From a virus: DNA of 38,251 nucleotides. A program made the position numbers and the translations under genes. The stretch spans positions 1 through 38,251 of the IMG/VR virus record IMGVR_UViG_3300033156_001165. One strand, 5' to 3'. The notes under the pieces are model-generated. The model saw nothing but the letters and a program-made list of their open reading frames with translations. It had not been told where the DNA came from and searched no databases. Below are positions 29,854 through 37,885 of the stretch, piece by piece. Within the stretch, counting starts at the first letter, position 1. Each line of letters starts with the position of its first letter.

Positions 29854-31031
29854 GGTGGTTTCCCATATCGGATTGTGTAACCTTGTGGTGGCTCTTCGGA
29901 CACAACCTCGTGCGCCGGGACCAGGGAAAAGTTGGCTACCGTTTCCCCTTCCTCCTCATGCGCTTGAAGCATGGGTATGGGTATCAGGTCAAAATGGACT
30001 CCCGGACCAAAGTTACGCTCTACCAGGGGTCGAAGAATCTGGGTATTCAAATCCTCTGCCAGAGAGTTGGCGATCATCTGGAGGATAGTGTAAAAGGCCA
30101 CCAGGGGAACACGCCTGCCAGCATAAGCCCCGGTTCCCTCGGCACGGGCCACCTCGGCAGGGATTCCCATGCCTTCCCAAATTTCATCGTCCAGCCGGGT
30201 TCCCCACTCCGGGTAAAGTGGGGAGATAGGGGGAGGTGCTTGGGGTTCAATTCGCCAGGCTAGCTGCCCGGTCTCCGTGTATTCGGCAGGCAAGGCCACG
30301 GCTGCCCCATTGCGCTTGCGTTCCAGCATCTGCAACATCAAGGACTGGTTGCTGATGGGATTGCCCTGTTCGTCAACGGTGGTTCCCGGCGGGTAGTAGC
30401 CAGTCTCCCCGCCAAAGGCAAACTTGTAGAGAAACAACCGGCGGGAGTCTCGAAACCCGCCTTTGTCCCATTTTTCCAGCCAGGGAAGGTAAGCCCCCTT
30501 CAACCGGGACTCGCCGTACCAGCGGTTTTCGTGCCGGTTATGCACATGCCAGAGCAAGCGGGGAGGGTAAAGAACAGGGCCGCCATCTCTGGAAGGGATG
30601 CCCCGAACGGATGCACCTGCCAGCTTGCCCTCCGAAGTAAACACCCGGCAATCAATGGAGTTCAGGTGTTTCAACTGGTCGTAATGAATCAGGCCATCCG
30701 CCAGCCGATAAATGACCTCAGAGCAGGAGTAGCCCCACTCCACGGCTTTCAGGGCAATCAAAGCCCCGTTTCTCCAGAAGCGGTTAACCGTGGACCGCAG
30801 AAAGCTTTTGACCTCGGCGTTGTCGCAGTCGATGAAGAAGCGAGCATTTGCCAGCAAGGGACCTTTTATCAAGTAGAGGCCGAAGGTTACCCGGGGATCG
30901 GCCAGCATTTCCCGAACGAAGAACACGTTGAATGCTGGGGATAACCGGAAAGGTGAAAACGTAAAGGTAGTATGGGCGGGCTTGTACTCTTTGGTGATGG
31001 CTTCGCCCAGGAACGGTTGCTTAGTGCTCAT
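29850..31031 (-). CDS. Portal protein, Mu gp29/DUF935-like
   Basis: The DNA entry/exit channel of the head. Start ATG 31031, overlapping the stop of the frameshifted tail chaperone. The 393-residue product has the family pattern: VEWGYSCSEVIYRL, then LLWHVHNRHENRWYGESRLKGAYLPWLEKWDKGGFRDSRRLF in the part that forms the wing and clip, a segment GETGYYPPGTT, and a long helix before the C-terminus (VPLVAFYTILQMIANSLAEDLNTQILRPLV) that builds the channel. Length is a little short for the DUF935 family. It is unusual that the portal follows tail genes rather than the terminase. Function is secure; family assignment a little less so. Confidence 0.82.
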   Translation of the reverse strand: MSTKQPFLGEAITKEYKPAHTTFTFSPFRLSPAFNVFFVREMLADPRVTFGLYLIKGPLLANARFFIDCDNAEVKSFLRSTVNRFWRNGALIALKAVEWGYSCSEVIYRLADGLIHYDQLKHLNSIDCRVFTSEGKLAGASVRGIPSRDGGPVLYPPRLLWHVHNRHENRWYGESRLKGAYLPWLEKWDKGGFRDSRRLFLYKFAFGGETGYYPPGTTVDEQGNPISNQSLMLQMLERKRNGAAVALPAEYTETGQLAWRIEPQAPPPISPLYPEWGTRLDDEIWEGMGIPAEVARAEGTGAYAGRRVPLVAFYTILQMIANSLAEDLNTQILRPLVERNFGPGVHFDLIPIPMLQAHEEEGETVANFSLVPAHEVVSEEPPQGYTIRYGKPP

Positions 31032-31538
31032 TGAAAGGGACCCCCGTTCTCTGTTCAATTATCTTTTCCACAGCCCTGGTTTTCACCCGTTCAGCCAACT
31101 CTTCGTTTTCCGTTGCCGAAAGTACCAGGCGATACAGGGAGTCAGGAGAATGGGGTGCATAGGCACTCATCAATTCGAGCTTCCACCTGTCAATACACCG
31201 CTGGCACTCTTCGAGGATGATTTGCCGTTCTCTTTCGGAGAGGTTGAAGGGATTGATTCCAGGAAGCCAAAACGCGAGAGTAACGATCTCTCGAACTCGT
31301 TTTTTTTAGCCATGAAGGCAATCCGAACGGCAATCGCCATCTTGTAGGCTTCCTTGGGACTAACCTTGATCCCCTGGGAGAGTAGGTGGTTGGTCCAGGG
31401 ATGTTGCCAGGCAGGATATTCCTGCCCGTGCTTCTTCTCCAATTCGTCCAGCAAAATGTTGGCATCGTACACGTCCAGGGTATGGGTTTCCCCGGATACT
31501 ACAAAGTCCACCGTCCAATCGTCGATTTCGATTTTCAC
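31021..31538 (-). CDS. Tail assembly chaperone, -1 frameshift product (172 aa)
   Basis: Read leftward from 31538, ribosomes reach GCT AAA AAA AAC. The heptamer A AAA AAC (31299-31305) is a canonical -1 slippery site. After a slip, the new frame runs 92 residues to TAA 31021: REIVTLAFWLPGINPFNLSE, RERQIILEECQRCIDRWKLE, and an acidic and basic helical tail (ENEELAERVKTRAVEKIIEQ). It is far more protein-like than the zero frame. Siphoviruses make their tail chaperones (lambda G and GT) in exactly this way. The stop overlaps the portal start. Alternatively the downstream part could start separately at ATG 31170 (49 residues), but this would leave the first 43 residues of good sequence unused. Confidence 0.65.
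31170..31538 (-). CDS. Tail assembly chaperone, zero-frame product (122 aa)
   Basis: GTG 31538 with AGGAGGG nine bases upstream. Residues 1-78 are mixed alpha/beta, acidic, with DDWTVDFVVSGETHTLDVYD and a helix EAYKMAIAVRIAFMAKK, like lambda gpG-type chaperones. After the slippery site at 31299-31305 the zero frame continues for 42 residues of Ser/Lys/Gly-rich sequence that looks random, ending at TGA 31170. The product is probably the short form of the pair; the long form is the -1 frameshift protein. They would bind and hold the tape-measure protein during tail assembly. The gene lies 11 bases after the 586-residue tail protein. Confidence 0.7.
   Translation of the reverse strand: MKIEIDDWTVDFVVSGETHTLDVYDANILLDELEKKHGQEYPAWQHPWTNHLLSQGIKVSPKEAYKMAIAVRIAFMAKKNEFERSLLSRFGFLESIPSTSPKENGKSSSKSASGVLTGGSSN
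31299..31305 (-). other. -1 ribosomal slippery heptamer A AAA AAC
   Basis: In the zero frame the codons are GCT AAA AAA AAC, eight A in a row in all. The heptamer fits the X XXY YYZ rule in that frame. No internal Shine-Dalgarno-like motif is obvious just upstream, though the site is AT-rich in an otherwise GC-rich gene. Confidence 0.65.
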
Positions 31539-31549
31539 GGCCTTCCCTC

Positions 31550-33310
31550 CTAAAAGTCCAGAACGATCTTGCCCGAGGGATCGGGTACTACGTAGGTCCT
31601 GCTGGAGGTCATTTCAAACACGGGGAACCCCGCAGGTAGCTTGCGGATCATGGTGTTGTTGCTAATCTTTTCACCAACCATCTTGGCGGGTTGTCCAGCG
31701 ATTGTCAACACCTTTGGCATCTCGTCGGTATTGATACGGTGGCCTACACGGCGAGCTACCCCTCGCACCTCCATGTAGATTTCCGAGGCCCCCCGTTCCA
31801 CTACGCCTCCTTGTTCCACGCCTTCCAGGCGCCTTATCAGGAAAGGTATTGATTTCTCTTCCAGGTCAACAGTTACCCGCTGGTGGGATTCACCCACGCC
31901 TACAGGAATTACCCGAATGGTCTGTCCCTTACGATAGATGGTGATTTCCACGTCATACCGCATCCAACTCATGTGGGCCGGAGGCAGTTGTCCCAGGGGT
32001 GGCCCCTGGGGATGCCAGGGTTGCGGGTACCATTCACTGGGCGTGGCCATGGTATTACCGGGTACCTGGGCTCCTCCCAGTTGAATCACGGTTAGGGAAT
32101 CGGGGTTAAGAGAAAGGTGGCGGAAACCCGGGCCAGAACGCGGGGAGTAAAGGTTGTTCATCAAGGTAGCCCAGTCCTGCCATTTTCCCGAAGGTTGTAT
32201 AGGTTGGAACAAGCCAGAAGCATATACGATAGAATCCACCGTGCAGGTGATGGTAAAGTCAAAGGAAAAGCTCATCTCCCTGCCATAGATGGACTCGGAA
32301 AAGCTCATCCCTTTGCACAGGGCAATTGATTGATTTCCTTGGTTGGCAAACCCCTTTTTCATCAGGGCCGCCTTGGATTCCAGCAGCCGGATAATCGTCA
32401 GGTAACCGATGCGTTTAGACACCCCTGGGACCATTCGCAAGGTACCCGATAGGCTCCAAGACCAGGGAATACTTACGCCCGTATAAGGAATCCCACCCCA
32501 ATCATCACGGCTAGCGGCCGCGTTTCGGTTGGCTTTGAGGTCTGCCCCATGCCCTTCCAAAGACAAACGGGCATCAATGTAGGCCACCCCATAGGGATAG
32601 GGCTCATCAGAAGGGATTTCCCGATCAACGATAGTGAAGGTAAGCACCCGCCCGTCAGGCGACACCTGATAGCTTTGGCTACGGTAAAACATCGGTTCGG
32701 GCGGGTAGTACACATACTTCACGTACTCGTAAGCATTGTGGGCCGGGCCATTGGCTTCCCAACGTCCAATGATCTCCAGCCGCCCATTCAACGTCCGAGT
32801 GGTCATACCCATCTCGTCCACGTTGTAGGACGTGTTGAGCACGTACTCTACGATACCCAAACCTTCCCGCCTGTCTGGGTAGCGAATCCAAATGTAAGCC
32901 ACTACCTCCCAGCGGACATAGACCATTTTAGCCCAGCCAATGTATTCCACTTGAACATTCTGGGGCTGGGGTCCGTAGTCGATACAATTCTCATTGGTGA
33001 TGATGTAATATTCCAGGTTATCATCATTCAAAGGGCAGACAGGGCCGGGAATCAGGCGACTATGGATTGTCAGCGGGCCACCCGGTTCAGTAAGACCGGA
33101 ACGCAACTCATGGAGTTGCTTGCCGGTGAAGTCCTCCCCGGCGTTTCCGCCCAGATCGCCCGGGTGCAAATAGACCTCGGCCGTGATTCGCAGTTCGTGA
33201 TACTTGGCCACCCGCCCGCTGCCGTCATACACGGGGGTGTAGCTTAAAGCGAAATGGGTTCGATCAGAGGGAAAGGGAACCCCTCTGTAAACGAACAAGT
33301 TTTCTGCCAT
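31550..33310 (-). CDS. Large tail protein (586 aa)
   Basis: ATG 33310 has GGGAGTGA upstream, four bases after the previous stop; the in-frame extension to 33370 is unlikely. The product is beta-rich throughout, with many aromatic residues and paired strands (YIGWAKMVYVRWEVVAYIW, YVKYVYYPPEPMFYRSQSYQVS), and a Pro-rich part near residue 440. The C-terminus repeats short strands with Lys and Ile. No export signal. Its size and place between the tape-measure-like gene and the chaperone suggest a distal tail or tail-tip component. No recognised family, so the function rests on context. Confidence 0.6.
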   Translation of the reverse strand: MAENLFVYRGVPFPSDRTHFALSYTPVYDGSGRVAKYHELRITAEVYLHPGDLGGNAGEDFTGKQLHELRSGLTEPGGPLTIHSRLIPGPVCPLNDDNLEYYIITNENCIDYGPQPQNVQVEYIGWAKMVYVRWEVVAYIWIRYPDRREGLGIVEYVLNTSYNVDEMGMTTRTLNGRLEIIGRWEANGPAHNAYEYVKYVYYPPEPMFYRSQSYQVSPDGRVLTFTIVDREIPSDEPYPYGVAYIDARLSLEGHGADLKANRNAAASRDDWGGIPYTGVSIPWSWSLSGTLRMVPGVSKRIGYLTIIRLLESKAALMKKGFANQGNQSIALCKGMSFSESIYGREMSFSFDFTITCTVDSIVYASGLFQPIQPSGKWQDWATLMNNLYSPRSGPGFRHLSLNPDSLTVIQLGGAQVPGNTMATPSEWYPQPWHPQGPPLGQLPPAHMSWMRYDVEITIYRKGQTIRVIPVGVGESHQRVTVDLEEKSIPFLIRRLEGVEQGGVVERGASEIYMEVRGVARRVGHRINTDEMPKVLTIAGQPAKMVGEKISNNTMIRKLPAGFPVFEMTSSRTYVVPDPSGKIVLDF

Positions 33311-33314
33311 TGGT

Positions 33315-34163
33315 TCACTCCCAAGCGGGCTCTTCTCCGGCAGGAACGTCCCATTCTCTCCAGGTACCACCTTGTTTGCGAAGCCATTCGTAGAACACCT
33401 TTTCCGTCAACGCTACTTCCCCTTCCCCACCTTTGGGCATCGCACCCGCAACCTGTTGAGCAATTTCCAGGATGCTTTGTAGGGTTTTGGTAACGGTTAT
33501 CACAGCGGGTAGGATTACCTGTCCTACCTGGGTTTTCAGGTCCTCCCAGGCAATTTGCAGGTCGGTCTGTACTTCCACCAGCTTACCCAACTGGTCGCCC
33601 ATTCGTTCAGCACGTTCGAGACGGGCCTGGAACAAGCGTACCTCCCGCATGGCTTCTGCGGTGACTACTGCCGGTGCCAGACCAGATACGCTCTCGGCCA
33701 GGTCGGACACCACGTCGTTCATTTTCTGGAATACCTCGTAGGCTACCACCCCTATACCCATCCCACCGGCTGCTGCCAATCCCAGGGGTCCAGCACTGGA
33801 CAGGGCACTAATACCGGCCCCGGCAAAGCCTCCCAGGGTAGGTGATCCGGTCCAGCCTCCCACGGCACCGGATGCAGCGGATATGGCAAGCTGGGGTAGC
33901 CGCCAGGCTTCCTGGGAGAGAATGTTCCAGCGCTTCTTTTCTTCCGGTTCCTCGGGAGGATGCTTGGCAAGCTCAGCGATCTGGTCCGCCAGGCTTTGAA
34001 TGACCTCCTGGTTCTCTACCCGTTGCCGGGCACGGGCCTGGCGGGCCTCTTCCAACCGGGAAGAACGCACCAGCCAGCGCTCATAGTATTTCCACGAGGA
34101 CTCAGCCTGCCTTTCGCTGATGTCCTCCAGTTCGATTTTCAGGCGTGCTTCCTCACCGGGCAT
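33315..34163 (-). CDS. Tape-measure-like protein (282 aa, short)
   Basis: ATG 34163 with TAGGAG ten bases upstream. Residues 1-75 are charged coiled-coil (Glu, Arg, Gln repeats). Residues 90-140 form a Gly/Ala/Leu/Ile hydrophobic region (PQLAISAASGAVGGWTG, GLAAAGGMGIGVVAYEV) of the kind many tape measures use to insert in the host membrane. Residues 150-250 are again coiled-coil. It sits after the tail tube protein. At 282 residues it would be very short; with the usual rule of about 0.15 nm per residue it predicts a tail of only some 40 nm. A different internal virion protein is the alternative. Confidence 0.55.
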   Translation of the reverse strand: MPGEEARLKIELEDISERQAESSWKYYERWLVRSSRLEEARQARARQRVENQEVIQSLADQIAELAKHPPEEPEEKKRWNILSQEAWRLPQLAISAASGAVGGWTGSPTLGGFAGAGISALSSAGPLGLAAAGGMGIGVVAYEVFQKMNDVVSDLAESVSGLAPAVVTAEAMREVRLFQARLERAERMGDQLGKLVEVQTDLQIAWEDLKTQVGQVILPAVITVTKTLQSILEIAQQVAGAMPKGGEGEVALTEKVFYEWLRKQGGTWREWDVPAGEEPAWE

Positions 34164-34173
34164 TGCATGTCTC

Positions 34174-34698
34174 CTACGGAGGTGACTGCTGCTCCGTCCA
34201 CAACTGCCAGGTGTTGTTCACCTCTTTAGGCAGCATCAACAGTTGCACGGGCACCACCCGTAGCTGGCTGTTCAATACCATTGCCAGGGGATAACCCGGG
34301 TGAAGAATACCGTGGTGAATGGTGACCTGGTAAGGGGTGACACCCGCCAGCATGGTGGTAAAACGGAAGGAGCGGGCCGGATCAGTGGCCCCATCCCCGG
34401 TGACCACGGCAAAGGTGCCGATGTTGGCCATTTGGCCTTTGGTGGCCCCATTCCAGGGCCAAAGCCTCAACAACTCCTGCAAACCCTCGGCAGTCCACTC
34501 GATCAGCCGGAAGGAAGCAGTGGCTCGGGCACCACGATAGAGGACGTTGGCCGTAGTGTCACCCAACCGATCACCCCGTATCTCTTGGCTAAGGTAGGAA
34601 CACTCCACCACTACCCCATCCTCGGTGGTTCCCAGGCTTTTCCACCCGGCAGCGGTCAGGATTTCAGCCGTGTAGGGTCCAGAAACAAGCAGTGCCAT
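34174..34698 (-). CDS. Major tail tube protein
   Basis: 174 residues starting at ATG 34698 behind GGGGTGAG. It has the tail tube pattern: a strand with SLGTTEDGVVVECSYLSQEI, an Arg-Gly-Asp loop (RGDRLGDTTANVLYRG), a strand TASFRLIEW, a helix EGLQELLRLWPW, and a final beta pair with LRVVPVQLLMLP. Tube subunits of long-tailed phages stack as hexameric rings with this fold. The order connector, completion, tube, tape measure is normal. Assignment is by pattern and position. Confidence 0.65.
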   Translation of the reverse strand: MALLVSGPYTAEILTAAGWKSLGTTEDGVVVECSYLSQEIRGDRLGDTTANVLYRGARATASFRLIEWTAEGLQELLRLWPWNGATKGQMANIGTFAVVTGDGATDPARSFRFTTMLAGVTPYQVTIHHGILHPGYPLAMVLNSQLRVVPVQLLMLPKEVNNTWQLWTEQQSPP

Positions 34699-34701
34699 GA
34701 C

Positions 34702-35235
34702 TCACCCCATCTTGCTGAACGGTTGCACTCGACGGGCATTGTCGAAACGAACGGTGAACACCAGCCCCGTAGGCCCCTCCGGTTCACTGGAGAAAAACCA
34801 TTCCGGCCCTACAACACGTGGCGTAGGGTCACATCCGCTCCAGCGGAACGGTTCCACGAAGCCATACTCGTGAGGAATCAGCTTATTGGCATTCTCCATC
34901 ACGGTGTATCGGTTTTTCAACAGGGCAGCAATCAGTTTCCGGGCCGTAGCCTCTATCCCTTGCGAAGCCCTGAGAAAGAACTCGTCACTGAGACGGTCAC
35001 GGGCTGCATGACCTATGCGGCGGGTAATGGTACACTCCACGCCAAAGTACTCGTCAACAGCGGATTCCTGGGGTGAGGGTCCGGGACCCCAGGCCGCCCC
35101 GTGAACGGCGATAAACTGCTCTCCACACAAGGGCAGGGGTTGACCATCCGGCATCACCAGGCAATCGGATTCCCGCAGAGAAAGGGAATGGCGTATCTGG
35201 TCACGGGTGGCAATCAACAGGGCAGACAAGCTCAT
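34702..35235 (-). CDS. Tail terminator/completion-like protein (177 aa)
   Basis: ATG 35235 overlaps the previous stop as ATGA; the longer in-frame version starting at 35343 is not used. 177 residues: N-terminal helix (SALLIATRDQIRHSLSL), then a beta-rich core (EQFIAVHGAAW, EYFGVECTITRRIGHAARDRL), a long helix, and a C-terminal strand TGLVFTVRFDNARR. Its helix-strand-strand-helix order and place between the morphogenesis protein and the tube protein fit a tail terminator, which stops tube growth and joins the head. No direct family match. Confidence 0.5.
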   Translation of the reverse strand: MSLSALLIATRDQIRHSLSLRESDCLVMPDGQPLPLCGEQFIAVHGAAWGPGPSPQESAVDEYFGVECTITRRIGHAARDRLSDEFFLRASQGIEATARKLIAALLKNRYTVMENANKLIPHEYGFVEPFRWSGCDPTPRVVGPEWFFSSEPEGPTGLVFTVRFDNARRVQPFSKMG

Positions 35236-35978
35236 GTGGCCAACTCCTTGCTCAGGGTACGGGACATTTCCCGGGTCAACTCTTGCAGGGCTTTTTCCGT
35301 AGCTTCGGCCAGCCAGGGTCCAATGCGCCGGGAAGAGGGCCACAAGGGACGCTGGCGATGGACATAGGGGGCGTAGGGGACACGGCTACCGATAACGATG
35401 TGCTGCCGGTGGGCTTCATACACCTGTTCCCGGGGAGGATGGTATCGACCACCGGATACCCGACCCGGTTGCAGGCTGCGGGCCAGCCGCCCGGTTACGT
35501 ACAGAATAGGGGCCTTGCGGTTGCCATACGCTGCCAGCTTGGTACGGGCACCCCGGGCCTTGAGGATTCCCCAGGCAATTCGGGCCGCCTGGGCCTTGGC
35601 TTCGGCCTCTCCCATTACGGCTGACAAGCGGGCATAGTTGCTGGCAAAGATTCCCCGCCAGAGACGGTCTTGCTCGGCCGTCAACAGTCCGCGCCCATGG
35701 GTCAAAGGACGGGGAACGTCCGCCCGGTAGGCCAGGGTTTCCCGCTTCAAGGGCTTCCAGCGATAACCGGCATCATCCGTCCCTCCCCGGGATTTTAACA
35801 GGAAAGCCTGGTATATTTTCTCCATCAGGGCACGGGCCAGGTGAGCTTTGAAAACGGCTCCGTAACGATGCACGTCCGGCAACCTGCCCGAAAGGTAACG
35901 GGGCAAGTCCCGCAACTCAGACACCAGCCGAGCACGGGGTACCCGGCGCAGTCGTACCTGTTCTCGCAGAACGGCCAT
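35232..35978 (-). CDS. Virion morphogenesis protein (Mu gpG/HK97 gp10-like)
   Basis: ATG 35978 with GGGAG seven bases upstream. 248 residues, strongly basic. The C-terminal part has the conserved ending of this family: TGRLARSLQPG, HIVIGSRVPYAPYVHRQRPLWPSSRRIGPWL. The YAPYVH-type segment just before a Pro-rich stretch is its best mark. Residues 50-130 carry an extra helical insert compared with usual 130-150 residue members. It probably acts in joining head and tail. The stop overlaps the next gene's start. Confidence 0.7.
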   Translation of the reverse strand: MAVLREQVRLRRVPRARLVSELRDLPRYLSGRLPDVHRYGAVFKAHLARALMEKIYQAFLLKSRGGTDDAGYRWKPLKRETLAYRADVPRPLTHGRGLLTAEQDRLWRGIFASNYARLSAVMGEAEAKAQAARIAWGILKARGARTKLAAYGNRKAPILYVTGRLARSLQPGRVSGGRYHPPREQVYEAHRQHIVIGSRVPYAPYVHRQRPLWPSSRRIGPWLAEATEKALQELTREMSRTLSKELAT

Positions 35979-35979
35979 C

Positions 35980-36465
35980 TTACTCCCAAGTCCAATCCCA
36001 TGCCACGTCCTGGTCGGGGTTCTGCCCCCGGACCGAGGTTACCGGGTCCACTCGAATCTTGCGGCGGCGGTACAGGTCATTGATTTCCAGGTTGGACATG
36101 GCAGGTCCCATTTCCTTGCGTACCGGCAGGCCCGGCAGGTTCATCCGGTTGGCAAATATTCGTTCCAGCCAGCCGGTGATCCGTTCTACGATGCCCGTGA
36201 AATGGGCCGGGTTACCTCGTCGCAGGCTAACCAGGTAACAGGCAAAGTAGGTAGCCCACCGGCGTACCAGGGTATGGTTGGCCAGGTCCTCGGGCCGGTA
36301 ACGCTGGGCCAGGTAGAGGTTGATTTCTTCGGTAGCTTCCCCTACCACTTCCTGGAGGAGAGCAGGGTCCACTATCCCGTCCCGGTCGTCGTCGGCCTGG
36401 GACAGCCATCCCTCGCGGGAAAGCACCCGCATGATCTCGGCTTCGGTAGTGTAGGTGTAGCTCAC
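35980..36465 (-). CDS. Head-tail connector (Mu gp36/DUF1320-like)
   Basis: GTG 36465 overlaps the stop of the 52-residue gene (GTGA). The 161-residue protein has the helical connector pattern: YTYTTEAEIMRVL at the start, DGIVDPALLQEVVGEATEEINLYLAQRY (around 29-56) and a following helix WATYFACYLVSLRR. Members of this group sit between portal and tail. The C-terminal 50 residues are basic and then Asp/Trp-rich. Family identity is likely but rests on pattern. Confidence 0.7.
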   Translation of the reverse strand: MSYTYTTEAEIMRVLSREGWLSQADDDRDGIVDPALLQEVVGEATEEINLYLAQRYRPEDLANHTLVRRWATYFACYLVSLRRGNPAHFTGIVERITGWLERIFANRMNLPGLPVRKEMGPAMSNLEINDLYRRRKIRVDPVTSVRGQNPDQDVAWDWTWE

Positions 36466-36620
36466 CGCCGTTTCCTTCGCTTGCGCTTGGCCCGCTGGCC
36501 TTCACCCGAATACCAGAAGGCCCACCTTCGCTGCCGCTTGGTCATCCGGTGACCGCGAATACGGCCCTTCCGGGCAGCCTTGCCAACCTTTTCCCTACTG
36601 CTTAAACCTCTGCAACCCAT
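36462..36620 (-). CDS. Small very basic protein (52 aa)
   Basis: ATG 36620 has a perfect AGGAGG nine bases upstream, and the TAG stop of the 417-residue gene overlaps that site. The stop TGA overlaps the connector GTG. It encodes 52 residues with more than 40 per cent Lys/Arg, ending in QRAKRKRRKRR. The compact, coupled location makes it a real gene although short. It is likely a nucleic-acid-binding or virion-internal peptide. Confidence 0.7.
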   Translation of the reverse strand: MGCRGLSSREKVGKAARKGRIRGHRMTKRQRRWAFWYSGEGQRAKRKRRKRR

Positions 36621-36631
36621 TATACCGCCTC

Positions 36632-37885
36632 CTATGGCTGTGACGCATCTGCATAAGGAAGAACTTCCAGCATTCCGCGAGACAAGGGCAGGGGAGGATT
36701 GGTGGACATCTGCCGCAGAATCCAGCGATACAGGCCCACGTTTTGCAGGTTGGACCCATCTATGGTTACGGTTACCTCGTTGTTGTCCGCTCCTCCCACA
36801 ATCAATTCGTCTGGGTGGTCGGGAGTGCCGTAGTTTTTCTCTTCCCAGACCTTTACCGAGGGGGATTCATCCTGGGAAAACACTACGGCCAGGTCCTGAC
36901 CGGACAAGTCAATGGGATTGCCATCCTGGTCGGTTACGGTGATAGTGAACTGCAACCCAGCATACTGGTAGGCTACCAGCATTTGCTCGGCCAGCAGATT
37001 CAACTGGACCTCGGATACCACGGGCTGAAGAATGTAGGGGTACTCGTCCAGCTTGGCCATTCGCTCGGAGGTCACCCCAACGTCCACCAGGGCTTGTGTC
37101 ACTTGTGCCGGGGTGGCCCGTGTGCTGATGGCAGCGTCCAGGTTACCCACTTGGTCCCTCAAGGTGTTTGCCGCAGCGGCACTACCGCCAACCTGCCCGG
37201 TGTTGACCATTACGGGGTTTCCGGCAACGTCCGCCAGGGTTCCCGTACCGCCCAACCGAAAATCATCCGAGGAACCTACACAAAGGAAACCGTCCATCCC
37301 TTCGCAGTAGAAACCGGCATCTCCATCAGAGTAGGCCAGGACTGCCGGTCCCATGATCCCGTAGCTGTAGATTCCACAATCATTTCCCTCGCAGTAGATG
37401 CCGAACCCGGCCGTGGACAAGATGGTAACCGCATCTCCCGTGTCGCAAATCACCGACAGGCTGCGCATGGAAAGGTCCACGCCATCTGAATCCCCGGTAC
37501 CCGTGAACACGCTCTTGAGGTTAGCGGCCGCCTGGGAAGAATGGGATACACAGGCCACGTTCACCGATCCGTCCACCAGGTCCGTTCCCGTCCAGGCCAG
37601 GGAAGTTGCCTGAAAGCCTTCCAGGTCACTTTCCTGCAAAGAGGCACCCGTGATCGGTCCCACCAGCAGAATGTAGGCACCGGCAGCAACCTGGGCAGGA
37701 AAGGTTCCCAGGTAAACCCCGGTATTGCCCGTTTCGACAAGGGCAATCTCGTAGTCTGCCAGATTGTTGGAGTTGTAGGTCTCGAAGCTCTGGGTAGAGC
37801 CATTCCACCACTCGCCCTGGTCGTTCAACAGGCAAGCCCGCATGGTTTGACCGGACAGGTCTTTGACGATGATCTTGTTGCTCAT
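36632..37885 (-). CDS. Structural protein with BppU-like and Gly/Cys-rich domains (417 aa)
   Basis: ATG 37885 overlaps the previous stop as ATGA. Residues 1-95 form a beta-sandwich-like domain (IIVKDLSGQTMRACLLNDQ, GVYLGTFPAQVAAGAYILLV) seen in phage structural and surface proteins. Residues about 160-215 have Gly/Tyr/Cys repeats (GIYCEGNDCGIYSYG, GFYCEGMDGFLC) that suggest a beta-helix or crosslinked fibre with three spaced Cys pairs. Residues 310-417 resemble the N-terminal domain of baseplate protein BppU: FTITVTDQDGNPIDLSGQDLAVVF ending in LYRWILRQMS. Probably a virion surface fibre or adaptor; no export signal. Confidence 0.6.
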   Translation of the reverse strand: MSNKIIVKDLSGQTMRACLLNDQGEWWNGSTQSFETYNSNNLADYEIALVETGNTGVYLGTFPAQVAAGAYILLVGPITGASLQESDLEGFQATSLAWTGTDLVDGSVNVACVSHSSQAAANLKSVFTGTGDSDGVDLSMRSLSVICDTGDAVTILSTAGFGIYCEGNDCGIYSYGIMGPAVLAYSDGDAGFYCEGMDGFLCVGSSDDFRLGGTGTLADVAGNPVMVNTGQVGGSAAAANTLRDQVGNLDAAISTRATPAQVTQALVDVGVTSERMAKLDEYPYILQPVVSEVQLNLLAEQMLVAYQYAGLQFTITVTDQDGNPIDLSGQDLAVVFSQDESPSVKVWEEKNYGTPDHPDELIVGGADNNEVTVTIDGSNLQNVGLYRWILRQMSTNPPLPLSRGMLEVLPYADASQP

